Shown: positions 22,503 to 32,868, counted from the stretch's first letter. The stretch is DNA of 64,000 nt from Megascapheus bottae (GCA_024803745.1 JANJXV010000020.1:17462777-17526776); one strand, 5' to 3'. A program made the numbers and translations. Notes: generated from the sequence alone by a model not told the origin.

Positions 22503-23124
22503 CTACTGATTATGACAAATGAGGCGAACCATTGAGCCTAAGTTCCTTTGTGTCTGGCTTACTTCACTTAGTATGATTTTTTCTAGGACTTTCCATTTCC
22601 TAACAAATGAGGCAATATCGGTTTTTTTGACAGCAGCATAGAATTCCATTGTGTACAAACACCACAACTTGTTGATCCACTCATCAACTGAGGGACATCT
22701 AGGTTGGTTCCATTTTTTTTGGTATGGTGAATAATGCTGCAACGAACATTGTTGTGGTAGTGGATTTAGTATGCCCTAGTTTCTGGATGGTTGGTAAATG
22801 CCTAGTAGTGGAATTGCTGGGTCATAGGGAAGCTCTATGTTTAGTCTTTTGAGGAACTGCCATACTGCTTTCCATAGTGGTTGAACGAGTTTGCACTCCC
22901 ACCAACAGTGTAGTAGTGATCCCTCCTGGCCATATCCCCTCCAGTATCTGTTGTTATTAGTTTTCCTTATCCTGGCCATTCTAACTGGAGTGAGGTGGAA
23001 TCTTAGAGTTGTTTTGATTTGCATTTCTTTTATGACCAGAGATGTTGAGCATTTCTTCATGTGTCTATAGGCCATTTTTGTTTCTTCTTCAGAGAAGACT
23101 CTCTTTAAGTCTTTGGCCCATCTT
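22503..23124 (-). pseudogene. L1 ORF2 C-terminal region, broken
   Basis: The stop is at 22503-22505 after SMVRLICHNQ. Reading upstream: EKIILSEVSQTQRN, then PRCPSVDEWINKLW with LYTMEFYAAVKK; a frame break near 22743-22776; then [57 protein letters not shown] and [12 protein letters not shown]. This is the portion of ORF2p after the reverse transcriptase, including the conserved Cys/His region. It ends abruptly at the inserted L1 3' UTR fragment. Confidence 0.9.
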
Positions 23125-23412
23125 TTATTTTTTTTCTTTTTTTATTGTAATTACTAAAAGGGTTACATGATATATGCCAGATAGAAGGTGCATTAATTCA
23201 CATATATTGATACCCTTTCTCATGTCTTGGTCCCCATTACCCTCCCCTCCACCCCCCATCTTGGTTTTCCCCTCTTCCCTATCCAATGTCAAATAACCAA
23301 ATAAAAATAAATCCAATATATCAGATAACAAAGTGAGATACTGTAACAGTATGAGATAACCAAGGGACAGCAAAAGAGTTGAGAGATAACCTAGTACATT
23401 AAGGACAACAAT
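23125..23412 (-). mobile_element. L1 3' UTR fragment inserted in L1 ORF2
   Basis: A T-rich tail leads into a second copy of the 3' UTR (ttactaaaagggttacatga to taaggacaacaat). It lies between two parts of the host ORF2, and about 85-90 bp of host ORF2, present in the copy at 16400-16490, is missing at the junction. I see no target-site duplication. Confidence 0.85.
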
Positions 23413-24418
23413 CTGTCTGTTGTTTGGTTGGTAAAGGTCTTTTCTCACTCTGTAGGCTTCCTAATTAATTTACTAGCTATGTCCCTTGCCATACAAAAGA
23501 TCTGCAGTTTAATGCAGTCCCACTTGTCCAGCCTTTCTCTGATTTGTTGTGATTCTTGGTCCTTATTAAGAAAGTTTTGACCTGTGCCAAGGAGGCCTAG
23601 TGTATCCCCTATTCCTTCTTGTAAAGTTTTCAGTGTGTCGGGTTTTACCTCCAGGTCTTTGATCCATTTGGAGTTAATTCTAGTGCAGGGTGACAAAGAA
23701 GGATCCAACTTTAGTTTTCTGCAGGTGCTTAAACAGTTCTGCCAGCACAACTTGTTGAAGAGGCTTTCTTCCATTCTATTGTTTTGTCTCCCTTGTCAAA
23801 GATTAGGTGGCCATAGGTCTGTGGTTTAATATCTGGGTTCTCAGTTCTATTCCATTGGTCTTCAGGCCTGTTTTTGTGCCAGTACCAAGGTGTTTCGATA
23901 ATTATAGCTCTGTAATAGAGTCTAAAGTTTGGTATTGAAATTCCTCCAGCACTGTTCTTTCTGCTAAGAAGTGTTTATGCTATACGGGGTCTTTTATTAT
24001 TCCATAGGAAATTTTGAATTGCCTCTTCTATTTCTTTAAAGAATGCCATTGGGATATTGATGGGTATTGCGTTGAATTTGTAGATAGCCCTTGGCAAGAT
24101 TGTCATTTTCACAATGTTGATTCTTCCAATCCAGGAGTATGGGAGGTTTTTCAATTTCCTTACTTCTGCTTTAATTTCCTTTTTTAGGGTTTTAAAGTTT
24201 TCATCAAAAAGGTCCTCTACGTTCTTAGTTAAGCTAATTCCTAGGTACTTTATTTTCTTTGAGGCTATTGCGAAAGGAGTTGCTTTCCTGATTATTGCCT
24301 TGTTCCGTTCCTCTCACTGTTGGCGTAGAGGAAGGCAGTTGATTTTTGAGGGTTAATTTTATAGCCTGCTACCCTTCCAAAGTTTTGAATCAGCTGAAAG
24401 AGCTTGGGAGTAGAGTCT
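23413..24418 (-). pseudogene. L1 ORF2 segment downstream of the reverse transcriptase
   Basis: The antisense frame at 23445-23774 reads LCWQNCLSTCRKLKLDPSLS, then INSKWIKDLEVKPDTLKTLQ, a stretch found between the reverse transcriptase and the Cys-rich end of ORF2p. Farther right the antisense strand encodes a region with PKLFQLIQNFGRVAGYKINP and [12 protein letters not shown], which follows the RT catalytic core. Frameshifts separate the pieces. Confidence 0.88.
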
Positions 24419-24846
24419 ACAGGATTCTTTTTTTTTTTTTTTGCCAGTCCTGGGCTTGAGCTCAGGGCCCGAGCACTGTCCTTGGGTTTTCTCAAGGCTA
24501 GAGCTCTACCACTTGAGCCTCTGCACCTCTTCTGGCTTTTTTCTGTGTATGTGGTACCGTGGAATCGAACCCGGGTCTTCATGCATGCTAGGCAAGCCCT
24601 TTAACCACTAGGCCAACCTCCTGGCCCAAAACCTTTTTTTTTTTTTTTGCCAGTCGTGGGCTTAATCTCAGGGCCTGACCACTGTCCTTGGACTTTCCTC
24701 AAGGCTAGAGCTCTACCACTTGAGCCTCAGCACCATTTCTGGCTTTTTTTCTATGTATGTGGTACAGAGGAATCGAACCTGGGTCTTCGTGCATGCTAGG
24801 CAAGCACTCTACCACTAGGCCAAACTCCCAGCCCTTATAGGATTGT
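24419..24846 (-). mobile_element. Two head-to-tail ID-like dimer SINEs inside L1 ORF2
   Basis: The first SINE is at 24427-24628 and the second at 24634-24834, both antisense and complete (T tail, tcaaggctagagctctacca, aatcgaac with B box, cactaggccaa). The outer flanks acaggattc (24419-24427) and ataggattg (24838-24846) are a diverged target-site duplication that encloses both. Confidence 0.92.
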
Positions 24847-25690
24847 TTAAATACAGAATCATGTCAACTGCAAAGAGGGATAGTTTTACTTCCTCTTTCC
24901 CTGCTTGGATCCCCTTTACGCTTGCTTCTTGCCTTATTGCACTGGCTAGGAATTATAAAACTATGTTAAAGAGGAGTGGAGAGAGTGGGCATCCTTGTCT
25001 CGTTCCTGATTTTAGAGGGAATGGCTTTAGCTTTTCACCATTAAGTGTAATATTAGTAGTGGGTTTGTCATGCACAGCCTTTATTACATTGAGGAATGTT
25101 CCATGGATTCCTAGTTTCTCCAGAGCTTTTAACATAAAGGGGTTTTGGATCTTGTCAAATGCCTTTTCCGCATCTATTGCGACAATCATGTGATTTTTGT
25201 CCTTGCTCCTGTTGATGCATCAAATTATGTTAATTGATTTGCGTATGTTGAACCAGCTTTGCCACCCTTTGATGAATCCTGTTTGATCATAGTGTATAAT
25301 TTTTTGATAAGTTGTTGTAGACAGTTGGCCAGTATTTTGTTGAGAAGTTTTGCATCGATGTTCATCAAAGAAATAGGTCTATAGTTCTCTTTCTTTGCTG
25401 AATCTCTGTCTGCTTTGCTGATGAGGGTTATACTGGCTTCATAGAATGAGTTTGGTAAAGAACCTGCATTTTCAATTTCGTTGAAGAGCTTGAAGAGTAT
25501 TGGTGTGAGCTCTGCTTTGAAGACCTTATAGAATTCAGCTGTGAATCCATCTGGCCCTGGGCTTTTCTTAGGTGGAAATTGTCTTATTGCCATTTCTATT
25601 TCAGAGCCTGAAATAGGCCTGTTGAGTTGGGTTAGTTCTTCTTGGTTCAGTGTGGGTATGTTAATATTGGCTAGGAATTCATCCATATCT
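24847..25690 (-). pseudogene. L1 ORF2 reverse-transcriptase domain, catalytic site mutated
   Basis: Antisense reading gives the RT domain in order: [19 protein letters not shown] (finger region), [35 protein letters not shown], a frameshift near 25225-25330, then [14 protein letters not shown] (motif A, first catalytic Asp), [14 protein letters not shown] (motif B), and motif C. Motif C should be F/Y-A-D-D, but bases at about 24865-24876 encode Phe-Ala-Val-Asp because GAT has become GTT. With the frameshifts this is an inactive domain. Confidence 0.9.
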
Positions 25691-25799
25691 TCTAGATTCT
25701 CAAATTTGTTGGCGTAAAGATTTGAGAAGTATTACCTCATGATACTCTGGATCTTGGTAATTTCTGTCGTGATATTACCATTTTCGTCTGCGATTTTGT

Positions 25800-26216
25800 T
25801 TATTTCAGTATACTCTCTTCTTTTTTGGTAAGATTTGCTAAGGGTTTGTCAATTTTGTTAATTCTTTCAAAGAACCAACTCCTTGTTTTGTTGAGTCTTT
25901 CTATAGTTTTTTTGGATTCCAAATCGTTTAATTCTGCTTTGATTTTAATAATTTGCTTCCTTCTACTGGGATTAGAGTTGATTTTTTGCTCTTTTTCCAG
26001 GAGCTTAAGGTGAGACATTAACTTGTTGGTTTGCAATTTTTCCAACTTGTTGTTGTAGGCACTCAGTGCTATAAATTTTCCTCTGAGTACTGCCTTTGCT
26101 GTGTCCCAAAGGAGTTGGTATTTTGTGTGCTCCTTATTGTTAAATTTCATGAACTGTTGGATTTCTGTTCTGATCTCTTCGATGACCCATTGGTGATTCA
26201 ACAATGTGTTTTTCAA
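25800..26216 (-). pseudogene. L1 ORF2 segment between endonuclease and RT
   Basis: A 138-residue uninterrupted stretch with LLNHQWVIEEIRTEIQQF, YQLLWDTAKAVLRGKFIALS, KIKAELNDLESKKTIERLNK and SWFFERINKIDKPLANLT, the linker region of L1 ORF2p. No endonuclease residues precede it: sequence to the right changes at once into 5' UTR. Confidence 0.9.
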
Positions 26217-26950
26217 TCTCCTGTCAGTCTCCAGTCAGAGGGCTGGGAGTTGAGCCTGTTGGGTGGGTGGGAGTTGGGACAGCTCCGCCTCCCTTGGTGG
26301 GGTGCGGGGTCTTAGCACCACCCCCCTGTCAGTCTCCAGTCAATGGCCTGAGGGAGGGGCTGTTGAGGGAAGGGACAGGATTCTAAATTCCTTGCCCCCC
26401 TGCTCCTTCCAGTCTTTCTCAGGCGGGGTGAAGGGGTCTGAGTTAAGTTCTATTTCTTGGTACCAGCTCTGCTTTCCTGATGGGTTTGGGGACCCGCTGT
26501 GTTACTCAAGCCTCTGTGTTCCGTCTGTGGGTGTTCCAGGGTGTTGGGGAGTCTTCCACTCCCCTCGGGTCTCCTCTACCGTCTGTGTTCCGCGTCTGGG
26601 TTCCACTGCTTGCTGTTCTGGTTCTGCTGCTTCTGCGGCTCGCTGTCCTGGTCCTATGCTGGTTTCTGCGGGTCGGGGCTGCCCGGCTGGCACCCTCTGC
26701 CTCCGCTTTTCGAGGCTCAGAGCCGGCGGCGAGGGGTGGAGGAGGGGTCCTCGCATTCTGAATTCTTTGAGAAAGTTGGGTGTAAGCTTTATCTGGATTT
26801 CTTTTCCCATTTGAGTCCTTCTCCGTTGCTTTTTGAGTTTGTTGTTGTGGATTTCTTAAGGTAGTTGGCTCATGGGGCTCCCTGGTTCTCTCTTTTTGTG
26901 AGAGAGAGCTAGGCAGCGTCCCTATTATCTCGGCACCATCTTCCGTCCTC
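26217..26950 (-). promoter_or_regulatory. L1 5' UTR with internal promoter region
   Basis: This block is clearly more GC-rich than the rest of the window. It ends at the element's 5' border with an antisense start gaggacggaagatggtgccg; the ccatctt at 26936-26942 is a YY1-type core close to the first base, the position where L1 promoters commonly carry one. The segment cctgtcagtctccagtca occurs at 26220-26237 and 26325-26342, a 105-bp spacing that suggests a partly repeated promoter unit. Several long plus-strand frames here (for example 26263-26814) are non-coding by-products of GC content. Confidence 0.8.
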
Positions 26951-27046
26951 TCTTATCTAAACTCTTGATCTCTTGCTACATATTTATTTAGTCCACCTCT
27001 GGCTGGAACCAGTCCTATTTCTGTTACAACACTCTTCACACTTTCT

Positions 27047-27276
27047 TTTTTCACTTGTAGCAATTCTAGGGCTTGAACTCAAGAGCATTGGCATAGTCTC
27101 TGAGCTTTTATATTCAAGGACAGAGCTCTACCACTTAAGCCAGCTCCATTTTTGACTTTTTGGTAGTTAACTGAAGATAAAAGTCTCACATACTTTCTGT
27201 CTTCAAATGATGATCCTCAGATCTCAGCCTCCTGAGGATCTATGATAGAGGCTTGAACTACCTGTGCCCAGTTTTG
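27047..27276 (-). mobile_element. B1-dID-like SINE
   Basis: Antisense: ctagggcttgaactcaagag, ggtagttaactgaagataaa, tcagcctcctgaggatctat; diverged. Confidence 0.85.
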
Positions 27277-27295
27277 CAATATGCTTTAAATCCGT

Positions 27296-27405
27296 TTTTT
27301 TTTTTTTTTGCCAGTCCTGAGGCTTAAAATCAGGGCCTGGGCATTGTCCTTGGGCTTTATCAAGGCTAGCACTCTACCACTTGAGTCATAGCACCATTTC
27401 CCACT
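27296..27405 (-). mobile_element. ID-like SINE fragment
   Basis: T tail followed by gccagtcctgaggcttaaaa and ctagcactctaccacttgag; only the right half remains. Confidence 0.85.
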
Positions 27406-27409
27406 TTTT

Positions 27410-28267
27410 CTGCACTTTGAATCATTAACTCCTTTAGGTCTTTTGTTGTTTTATTCACAATGTCTAGATGCCCTCTTACAACAAAAATAATTCATCTCCT
27501 ATCTGCAGGTATTCAAAGACTTCATGACTGTTCTCCAAATAGAAAGATTATTTACATTTATTAGCCATTTATTCTATGCTTAAGGTCTAAAGAAAAATAG
27601 CATGCAGTCCAGGTTTTTAAGGGGGTGGTTCATTCCATAATTGTGCAATATGTACAAGTTCTACCAGGTGGAATGTGCACGGAACTTAGTGAAGACAGGA
27701 GTAAGTCTGACTTACCTGCATTGGAGTAAGAGAAACAGGAGTTGCTTCACAGACAACTTGAGCTAGCTCTTGAAGCATAAGTGTGGTTTCTGCCATAAAG
27801 GAATAGTAATAGGCTTGGCAGAAGAAATAGGAAGTGGAAAGATACCTGGGCATGTCAGGGCATGGCCTGGTCTTTTGGGAGAAGTGTGAATAATTTGGGT
27901 GGTTCCATTAGATGCTGTATGGAGGGGGTGAGAGCAGGAAATATATCTGGAGAGACAGGTTGGGGACTGCTGGTGAAAGATCTGATGTGTATCCTGGGAG
28001 TTGAGGCATGATTCTGTAGGAGATAAGGACCTCTCCCTGGTGGTTGAGCATCTGGCTCAACTGCTTGATGGAGTAATCCAATCATTAAGCGAAAATGTAT
28101 TCACAATGCTATGAGAAAACAACCAGACTTTGCTGTTCTGGAAGCTACAGAAGGCTGGAATGATTACAGAAGATAGCTTTCATTCTAAACATTGATCCTA
28201 CCAATCTCCTTCTTTACATTTTACATAAAACTCCCTTCATTTATTTTGTGGGCACCTTGTTGAAAAA
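27410..28267. other. Unique DNA, no gene seen
   Basis: The 76-residue minus frame at 27855-28085 has no recognisable domain. Confidence 0.5.
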
Positions 28268-28430
28268 AAATCACACTTGGCAGGAAAGTCCATGGGATTC
28301 TTAAGTCTGATAAATTACTCAGATAAAGCCAGAAGTGGCACAATGGCTCAAGTAGTAAAACACTAGTCTTGAGAAAAAGAAACTCAGGGACAACACCCAG
28401 GCTCTGAGTTCAAGCCCCAGAATTGGCAAC
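28268..28430 (+). mobile_element. B1-dID-like SINE, 5'-truncated
   Basis: Starts in the left-half end (ggcaggaaagtccatgggat) and continues through the right half (tggctcaagtagtaaaacac) to gagttcaagccccagaattg. Confidence 0.85.
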
Positions 28431-28451
28431 CCTCTCCAAAGAAAAGAAGTG

Positions 28452-28560
28452 TAGTTTGGGGACATAGTGGCATATGCCTGTAATTCTTCCTCTTTGAGAG
28501 GCTGAAAGAGGAGGATTACAAATTCAAGTCTAACCTTGAGACTCTGCCTCGGCAAATAAC
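28452..28560 (+). mobile_element. B1-like monomer
   Basis: gcatatgcctgtaattcttc, gaggctgaaagaggaggatt and gagactctgcctcggcaa form a single 7SL-derived unit. Confidence 0.75.
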
Positions 28561-29134
28561 AATATAAAGTCAAAATTAAGAAAACAAAAGTATATTTTAG
28601 CTCTCCCTGATATTTATTTATTTATATTTGAATTTTGTGGTGAACACAGAATGTTTTAGTGAAAATAGTAATGTGTATGCATGTGTATATGCAAAATATA
28701 TAAATACAAAAAGACTGTGAGAAATAGAGATGGATGGAAAGGAAAAGAAAATATAATAGTTTGGATGAGCTTTCTCATTTGCTAATCTACAGATTTTCCC
28801 CCTCCAAGGTGTTTTGTTCCTATTTAGAACCTTTCTAATTTTCTATCATAATAATATGTCACGATTGTCTAGCAAAGAGGCTATCAACTTTAATTTGTCA
28901 TATAGTTTTAGAAAAGTTGTCTCTTAGGTTATCTTAAAAAATAATTTCAAGACTCTTCCCTTTCCTAAATAATTTTTCAACAGCTGTGTCCTAGTCAAAT
29001 AACAGCATAGAACTCCTGGGAATGGCTGATTCAACTTCTGACTTGTGCCATTAAGTCAAGAGTATACAGGAGGTTGTCATTACCTGGCGTTCACTGGGTG
29101 CCACAGGTGAGACTTAACAATGGTGTTTTCCTTT
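28561..29134. other. Unique AT-rich DNA, no gene seen
   Basis: Nothing recognised. Confidence 0.5.
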
Positions 29135-29830
29135 ATAGGCAGCATCTTTAAAAAAATTATTATTATAAAGGTGACACAGAAAGGGGTTACAGTTACGTAA
29201 GTTAGTTTTTTTCCAGTCCTGGGGCTTGAACTCAGGGCCTGCTCACTGTCCTTGGGCTTTTTCCACAAGGCTAGAGCTCTGCCACTTGAGCCACAGCACC
29301 ACTTTAGGTTTTTCTATGTATGTGGTACTGAGGAATTGAACCCTGGTCTTCATTCATGCTAGGCAAGCACTCTAGCCTATGTAAGTTTTTGAAGAGTGTC
29401 ATCTTTTCCCTGGTTTTCTCTCAGTTTTTCCCTCTCAACCTCCCTCCCCAAATTATATAGTTCATTTTTTAACATAGTATCTAGTGAGTGTCACTGCAGA
29501 ATTTATTTATCCTTTCTTCCACTATTTCTGTCTTCTCTTTTACCCCTCCCCCCACATAGAGGTACTTACATATTAGACAACAGGTACAGAAAGCAAAATC
29601 AGTGACAAAGGAGGGAAAAATAACTCAGAAGCAAAGTAACAAAAAACCTCTTGTTTCCATTTCTTGGAGTTCATTTTGATGCATATCATTTTATATGATC
29701 ATATGCATATATGTATTGAGCCTTTGTGATCCTCTCCTAAGAATATCTTCCTTTGATCTCATTATGTGAATGTCTAGATTCCTGCATAATTTATCATGTT
29801 TTAGGCACCATCTGATAACCTAGTTTTTAC
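29135..29830 (-). mobile_element. L1 3' UTR, second subfamily, with SINE inserted
   Basis: The left end (ttattattataaaggtgaca, aggggttacagttacgtaag) and the right part (ttgtttccatttcttggagt, attgagcctttgtgatcctc, tcctaagaatatcttccttt) line up with 42225-42700, where the same blocks lead into L1 ORF2. This 3' UTR is longer than and different from the one at 15339 or 22084. Confidence 0.75.
29193..29391 (-). mobile_element. ID-like dimer SINE with target-site duplication
   Basis: Antisense unit at about 29208-29378, flanked by ttacgtaagtt (29193-29203) and tatgtaagttt (29379-29389). Confidence 0.87.
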
Positions 29831-30176
29831 TTCCTTTCCTGGCCACCTAGTTTCTGGCAGCTTCCCTCTTGAGATCTTGGCTTTGTATTCTCACTGCTTG
29901 GACTATAGGAGTGAATTGTTTATGACCAATGCAAGGCAGGTAGCACATAGACATTACATGTCTTTCCCTGGAGGTTAAGAGGGGGAAGCTTGGAGACAAT
30001 GACATAGTGAAGAGACTAGGTCTTCCATTTCCCCTGCATTTGTCTTCTTATTCTCTTAGTTGCTTCCTTCTCCCCCTTCAAGTTTCTTTGGGATCACTGA
30101 GGGTCTCTACCACACAAGACAGTGGCCATGTGTGTCATTCAGATTCTCCAGAGAAAGAGAATGAACAGCTTATAAG
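29831..30176. other. Unique DNA, no gene seen
   Basis: Nothing recognised. Confidence 0.5.
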
Positions 30177-30187
30177 CAGATAGATAA

Positions 30188-30225
<38 letters not shown>

Positions 30226-30230
30226 GTAAG

Positions 30231-30271
<41 letters not shown>

Positions 30272-30350
30272 GTAAGTAGATAGATAGATAGATAGATGGA
30301 TGGATAGATAGATGGATGGATGGATAGATAGATAGATAGATAGATAGATG
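30177..30350. repeat. (GATA)n microsatellite array
   Basis: About 40 tetranucleotide units, mostly GATA, with GATG variants at 30297-30322 and two copies of a gatgtaagtagata step at about 30222 and 30270. The copied step shows that blocks, not only single units, have been duplicated. The YLSI-repeat frames on the minus strand come from this array. Confidence 0.97.
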
Positions 30351-30843
30351 TGTATATGTATGTACATATAGCCATTTCTTATTATTCACAATCCAGGATG
30401 GTTATTTTCTATTACATTGATGCAGATATTAAATCTATGATTATTGAGCCATTTGCCACTAAGGGTAATGGGAAATACAATAGAAAAAAACAAGATAGGA
30501 TCCTTGAAATACCTGGTCACACATTCTTCTTACTTGGTCAATAATACATAACCTTATTTTATGTTTTAGTTTAGAGACTCTGCTTAATAATTGTATTTGA
30601 CTCATTAATATTGAGCTCATCACCAAAGGCTGTATCAGTCATGCCAGAATGGAGCTCACCTATCATACGTGTTTCATTTATAAGGTATGTCACAACCTTC
30701 TTATAAGCAGAAACAAGTAATATTTCAACACTATACTCCAAGGCTGCTTTAAACAGCAAATCCAAACACAAAAGGCAAAACATGTGACACTAAATATATT
30801 ATGAAAAGGATACCTGTCACAGTGTATGAGTTGAAATTAAACC
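30351..30843. other. Unique DNA, no gene seen
   Basis: Nothing recognised. Confidence 0.5.
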
Positions 30844-31072
30844 AGATGCTAATAGATTATGCCTGTTAATCCTAGCTACCAGTGGACTATGATTTGAGGA
30901 TCCCGGTTTGAAGCCAGCACAGGTGGGAAATTATGAGAGACTATTTCCAATTACCTACCAAAAAAGCCAGAAAGGGAGCTATGGCTTAAGTGCTAGAGTG
31001 TCAGTCCTGAGCAAATAAGCTCAGAACAGTACCCAGACCCTGAGTTCAAGCCTTAGTATGGGCACAAAAAAG
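30844..31072 (+). mobile_element. B1-dID-like SINE, diverged
   Basis: gttaatcctagctaccagtg, ttccaattacctaccaaaaa, gctatggcttaagtgctaga, gagttcaagccttagtatgg. Confidence 0.85.
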
Positions 31073-31267
31073 GAAAAATGTGGGTGTGAGGAGTTAAAAA
31101 TAAAACAGTGGAACAAAATGAATTATCACAAAGATTGGAAAGAAGGGAACAGTAAGAGGAAGAATAATTCAAGCTACATTGAGGCTCAAGATCAGATCCA
31201 TGACACTAAAAAGGAATTTTGGAGACAGAACCACCCCTGAGAAATGTACCTGCTTGGCCTAAGAGCA

Positions 31268-31325
31268 CAGGTTGGTAAATTACTCCCCACGAGCCAAATT
31301 CAGACTGCCGCCCCCTGTTTTTGTT

Positions 31326-31330
<5 letters not shown>
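31268..31330 (+). mobile_element. Possible hAT-type DNA transposon end
   Basis: caggttggtaaattactccc, cgagccaaattcagactgcc and ccctgtttttgttaataa resemble the end of an ancient non-autonomous hAT (MER/Charlie) element. A CA array follows at once and hides the rest. Confidence 0.5.

Positions 31331-31378
<48 letters not shown>
31330..31378. repeat. (CA)n microsatellite
   Basis: About 23 CA units. Confidence 0.97.
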
Positions 31379-31381
<3 letters not shown>

Positions 31382-32452
31382 CACACAGATGTAGAACATT
31401 GTTTATTTGATCTTAGAAAGAAGCACCGTGTCCAAATCTTGGTATTTGTAACAAACCAAACCAACCACTTAAAAAACTTTCCAATCTGTAGTGTTGGGTG
31501 GTGAGCAACAGAAAATGAATTAAAACAGGTATTGTGTTTTAATTTTCATATCTGCTTCCCCATAGATCATCTTGCTCCCTCTCCATGTCCAGTCTGAGCC
31601 TTCGAGTCTTTGTATGCAAGCTTTGACAGTGGTGATAGGACAAGGTTTAGAAACCCAGAGTATAAAAAAGAGAATAGGAACTGAAGCAAGAGAATTCAGA
31701 GATTATAACAATTTCTCCATTTTCCACTTGCCACTTGGAGTTAAGGACGAGGGAAATTCTAGCTAATATCACATGAAGACGTGGCTGCCAGGGCTAGTGG
31801 CAACAAGTTGGAAAGAAAGAAATGTGAACATGTAAAAACAGCTGCTTCTCTCCTTCTATAGAGTGAATTGAAAGAGAGACCCAGTGCATTTCTCTTCTAT
31901 TCTTCAGCCTAGATAGTACAGAAATCACAAAGTAGGGACAGAAAATGGCTGCTTCTTTTGTTCTCCTTCAATGGGGCTAAGAGGCTCTGGGAGGTATTTA
32001 TAGGCAGTTCAAGTGCAAATAGAGTAGTTCTCACTTTCTAGAAAGAAAAAAAAAAAGCAGAGAAACCTCAAACAAGTTTCCTCCAGGTGCATCTCCAATG
32101 GCATGTTGATTGACTTGACTCAAAAAGAAATTAGAGATGTAAATGTGTTTGAGAAAATTATTATCCACATCACAACATCCTCCTCAGACGGTTGTATGAT
32201 TGAATACTGAAAAGAGCATTAAAAATGTTCCAGTAGAACCTTGCCAAACTATTAAATGATAAACTGGTATGAATTCTCTTCTTGCCCTCTGAGAAAAAGA
32301 TCTTCCTTGCCTTTGATATTAATTCATGTTTGCTTGAATGTATAATTCATACATATTTGTAGGTGGCCTTCTGTCAAAATGTCATAAGATTTCATATTCA
32401 GAATTACTAATATGTGCAGTGATGTGAGGACTGTTAAAAACGATTCTTTGTG
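31379..32452. other. Unique DNA, no gene seen
   Basis: No exon recognised; the 64-residue frame at 31572-31766 has no motif. Confidence 0.5.
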
Positions 32453-32627
32453 GGGCCAGGAGTTTGGCTGAGTGTTAGAGTACTTGCCTAGAATGCATGA
32501 AGATCTGGGTTCAATTCCTTGGTACCATATACATAGGAAAAGGCCTGAAATGGTGTTATGGCTTAAGCCTTCAGAAAGCCAAAGGACAGTGCCCGGGCCC
32601 TAAAATTAAGCCCTAGGACTGGCAAAA
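32453..32627 (+). mobile_element. ID-like dimer SINE
   Basis: ggccaggagtttggctgagt, gggttcaattccttggtacc, aatggtgttatggcttaagc, ctaggactggc and an A tail. Confidence 0.9.
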
Positions 32628-32645
32628 AAAGATGGTTCTTTGCAT

Positions 32646-32868
32646 CTGGATACACTGGTGGCTCACTCCTGTAATCCTAACTACTCAGGAGACTGAGATT
32701 TGAGGACTGTACTTCAAAGCCAGTACAGACAGGAAAGTTGCTGAGACTTTTTTTTGAACTTACTAGAAAAAAAGCTGCAACTGGAGCTGTGACTCAAGTG
32801 GTAGAGCACTAGCCTTGAGCACCAAAGCTCAGGGACAGAGCTTAGGCCCTCAGTTCAAGTCCCAGGAT
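32646..32868 (+). mobile_element. B1-dID-like SINE
   Basis: Left half ctcctgtaatcctaactact and right half gtgactcaagtggtagagca are complete; tail weak. Confidence 0.9.

Larger units (their letters stand above)
22068..26966 (-). mobile_element. Internally deleted L1 with both ends and a 16-bp target-site duplication
   Basis: The body (22084-26950) runs antisense from the 3' tail on the left to the 5' UTR on the right. The direct repeat tcttacctaaactctt (22068-22083) reappears as tcttatctaaactctt (26951-26966), one mismatch. Both element ends are present, so insertion was full-length at its borders, but ORF1 and the N-terminal part of ORF2 (endonuclease and more) are missing. The middle of ORF2 joins directly to GC-rich 5' UTR near 26217-26221. 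It contains a second L1 3' fragment (23125-23412) and two SINEs (24419-24846). Confidence 0.93.

Noticed and set aside
26263..26814. 183-residue plus frame and overlapping plus frames
   Set aside because: They lie antisense to the L1 5' UTR; GC-rich DNA lacks stops. No domain recognised.
30177..30350. Regular array that could suggest a CRISPR
   Set aside because: Tetranucleotide microsatellite with no spacers, in a mammalian genome.
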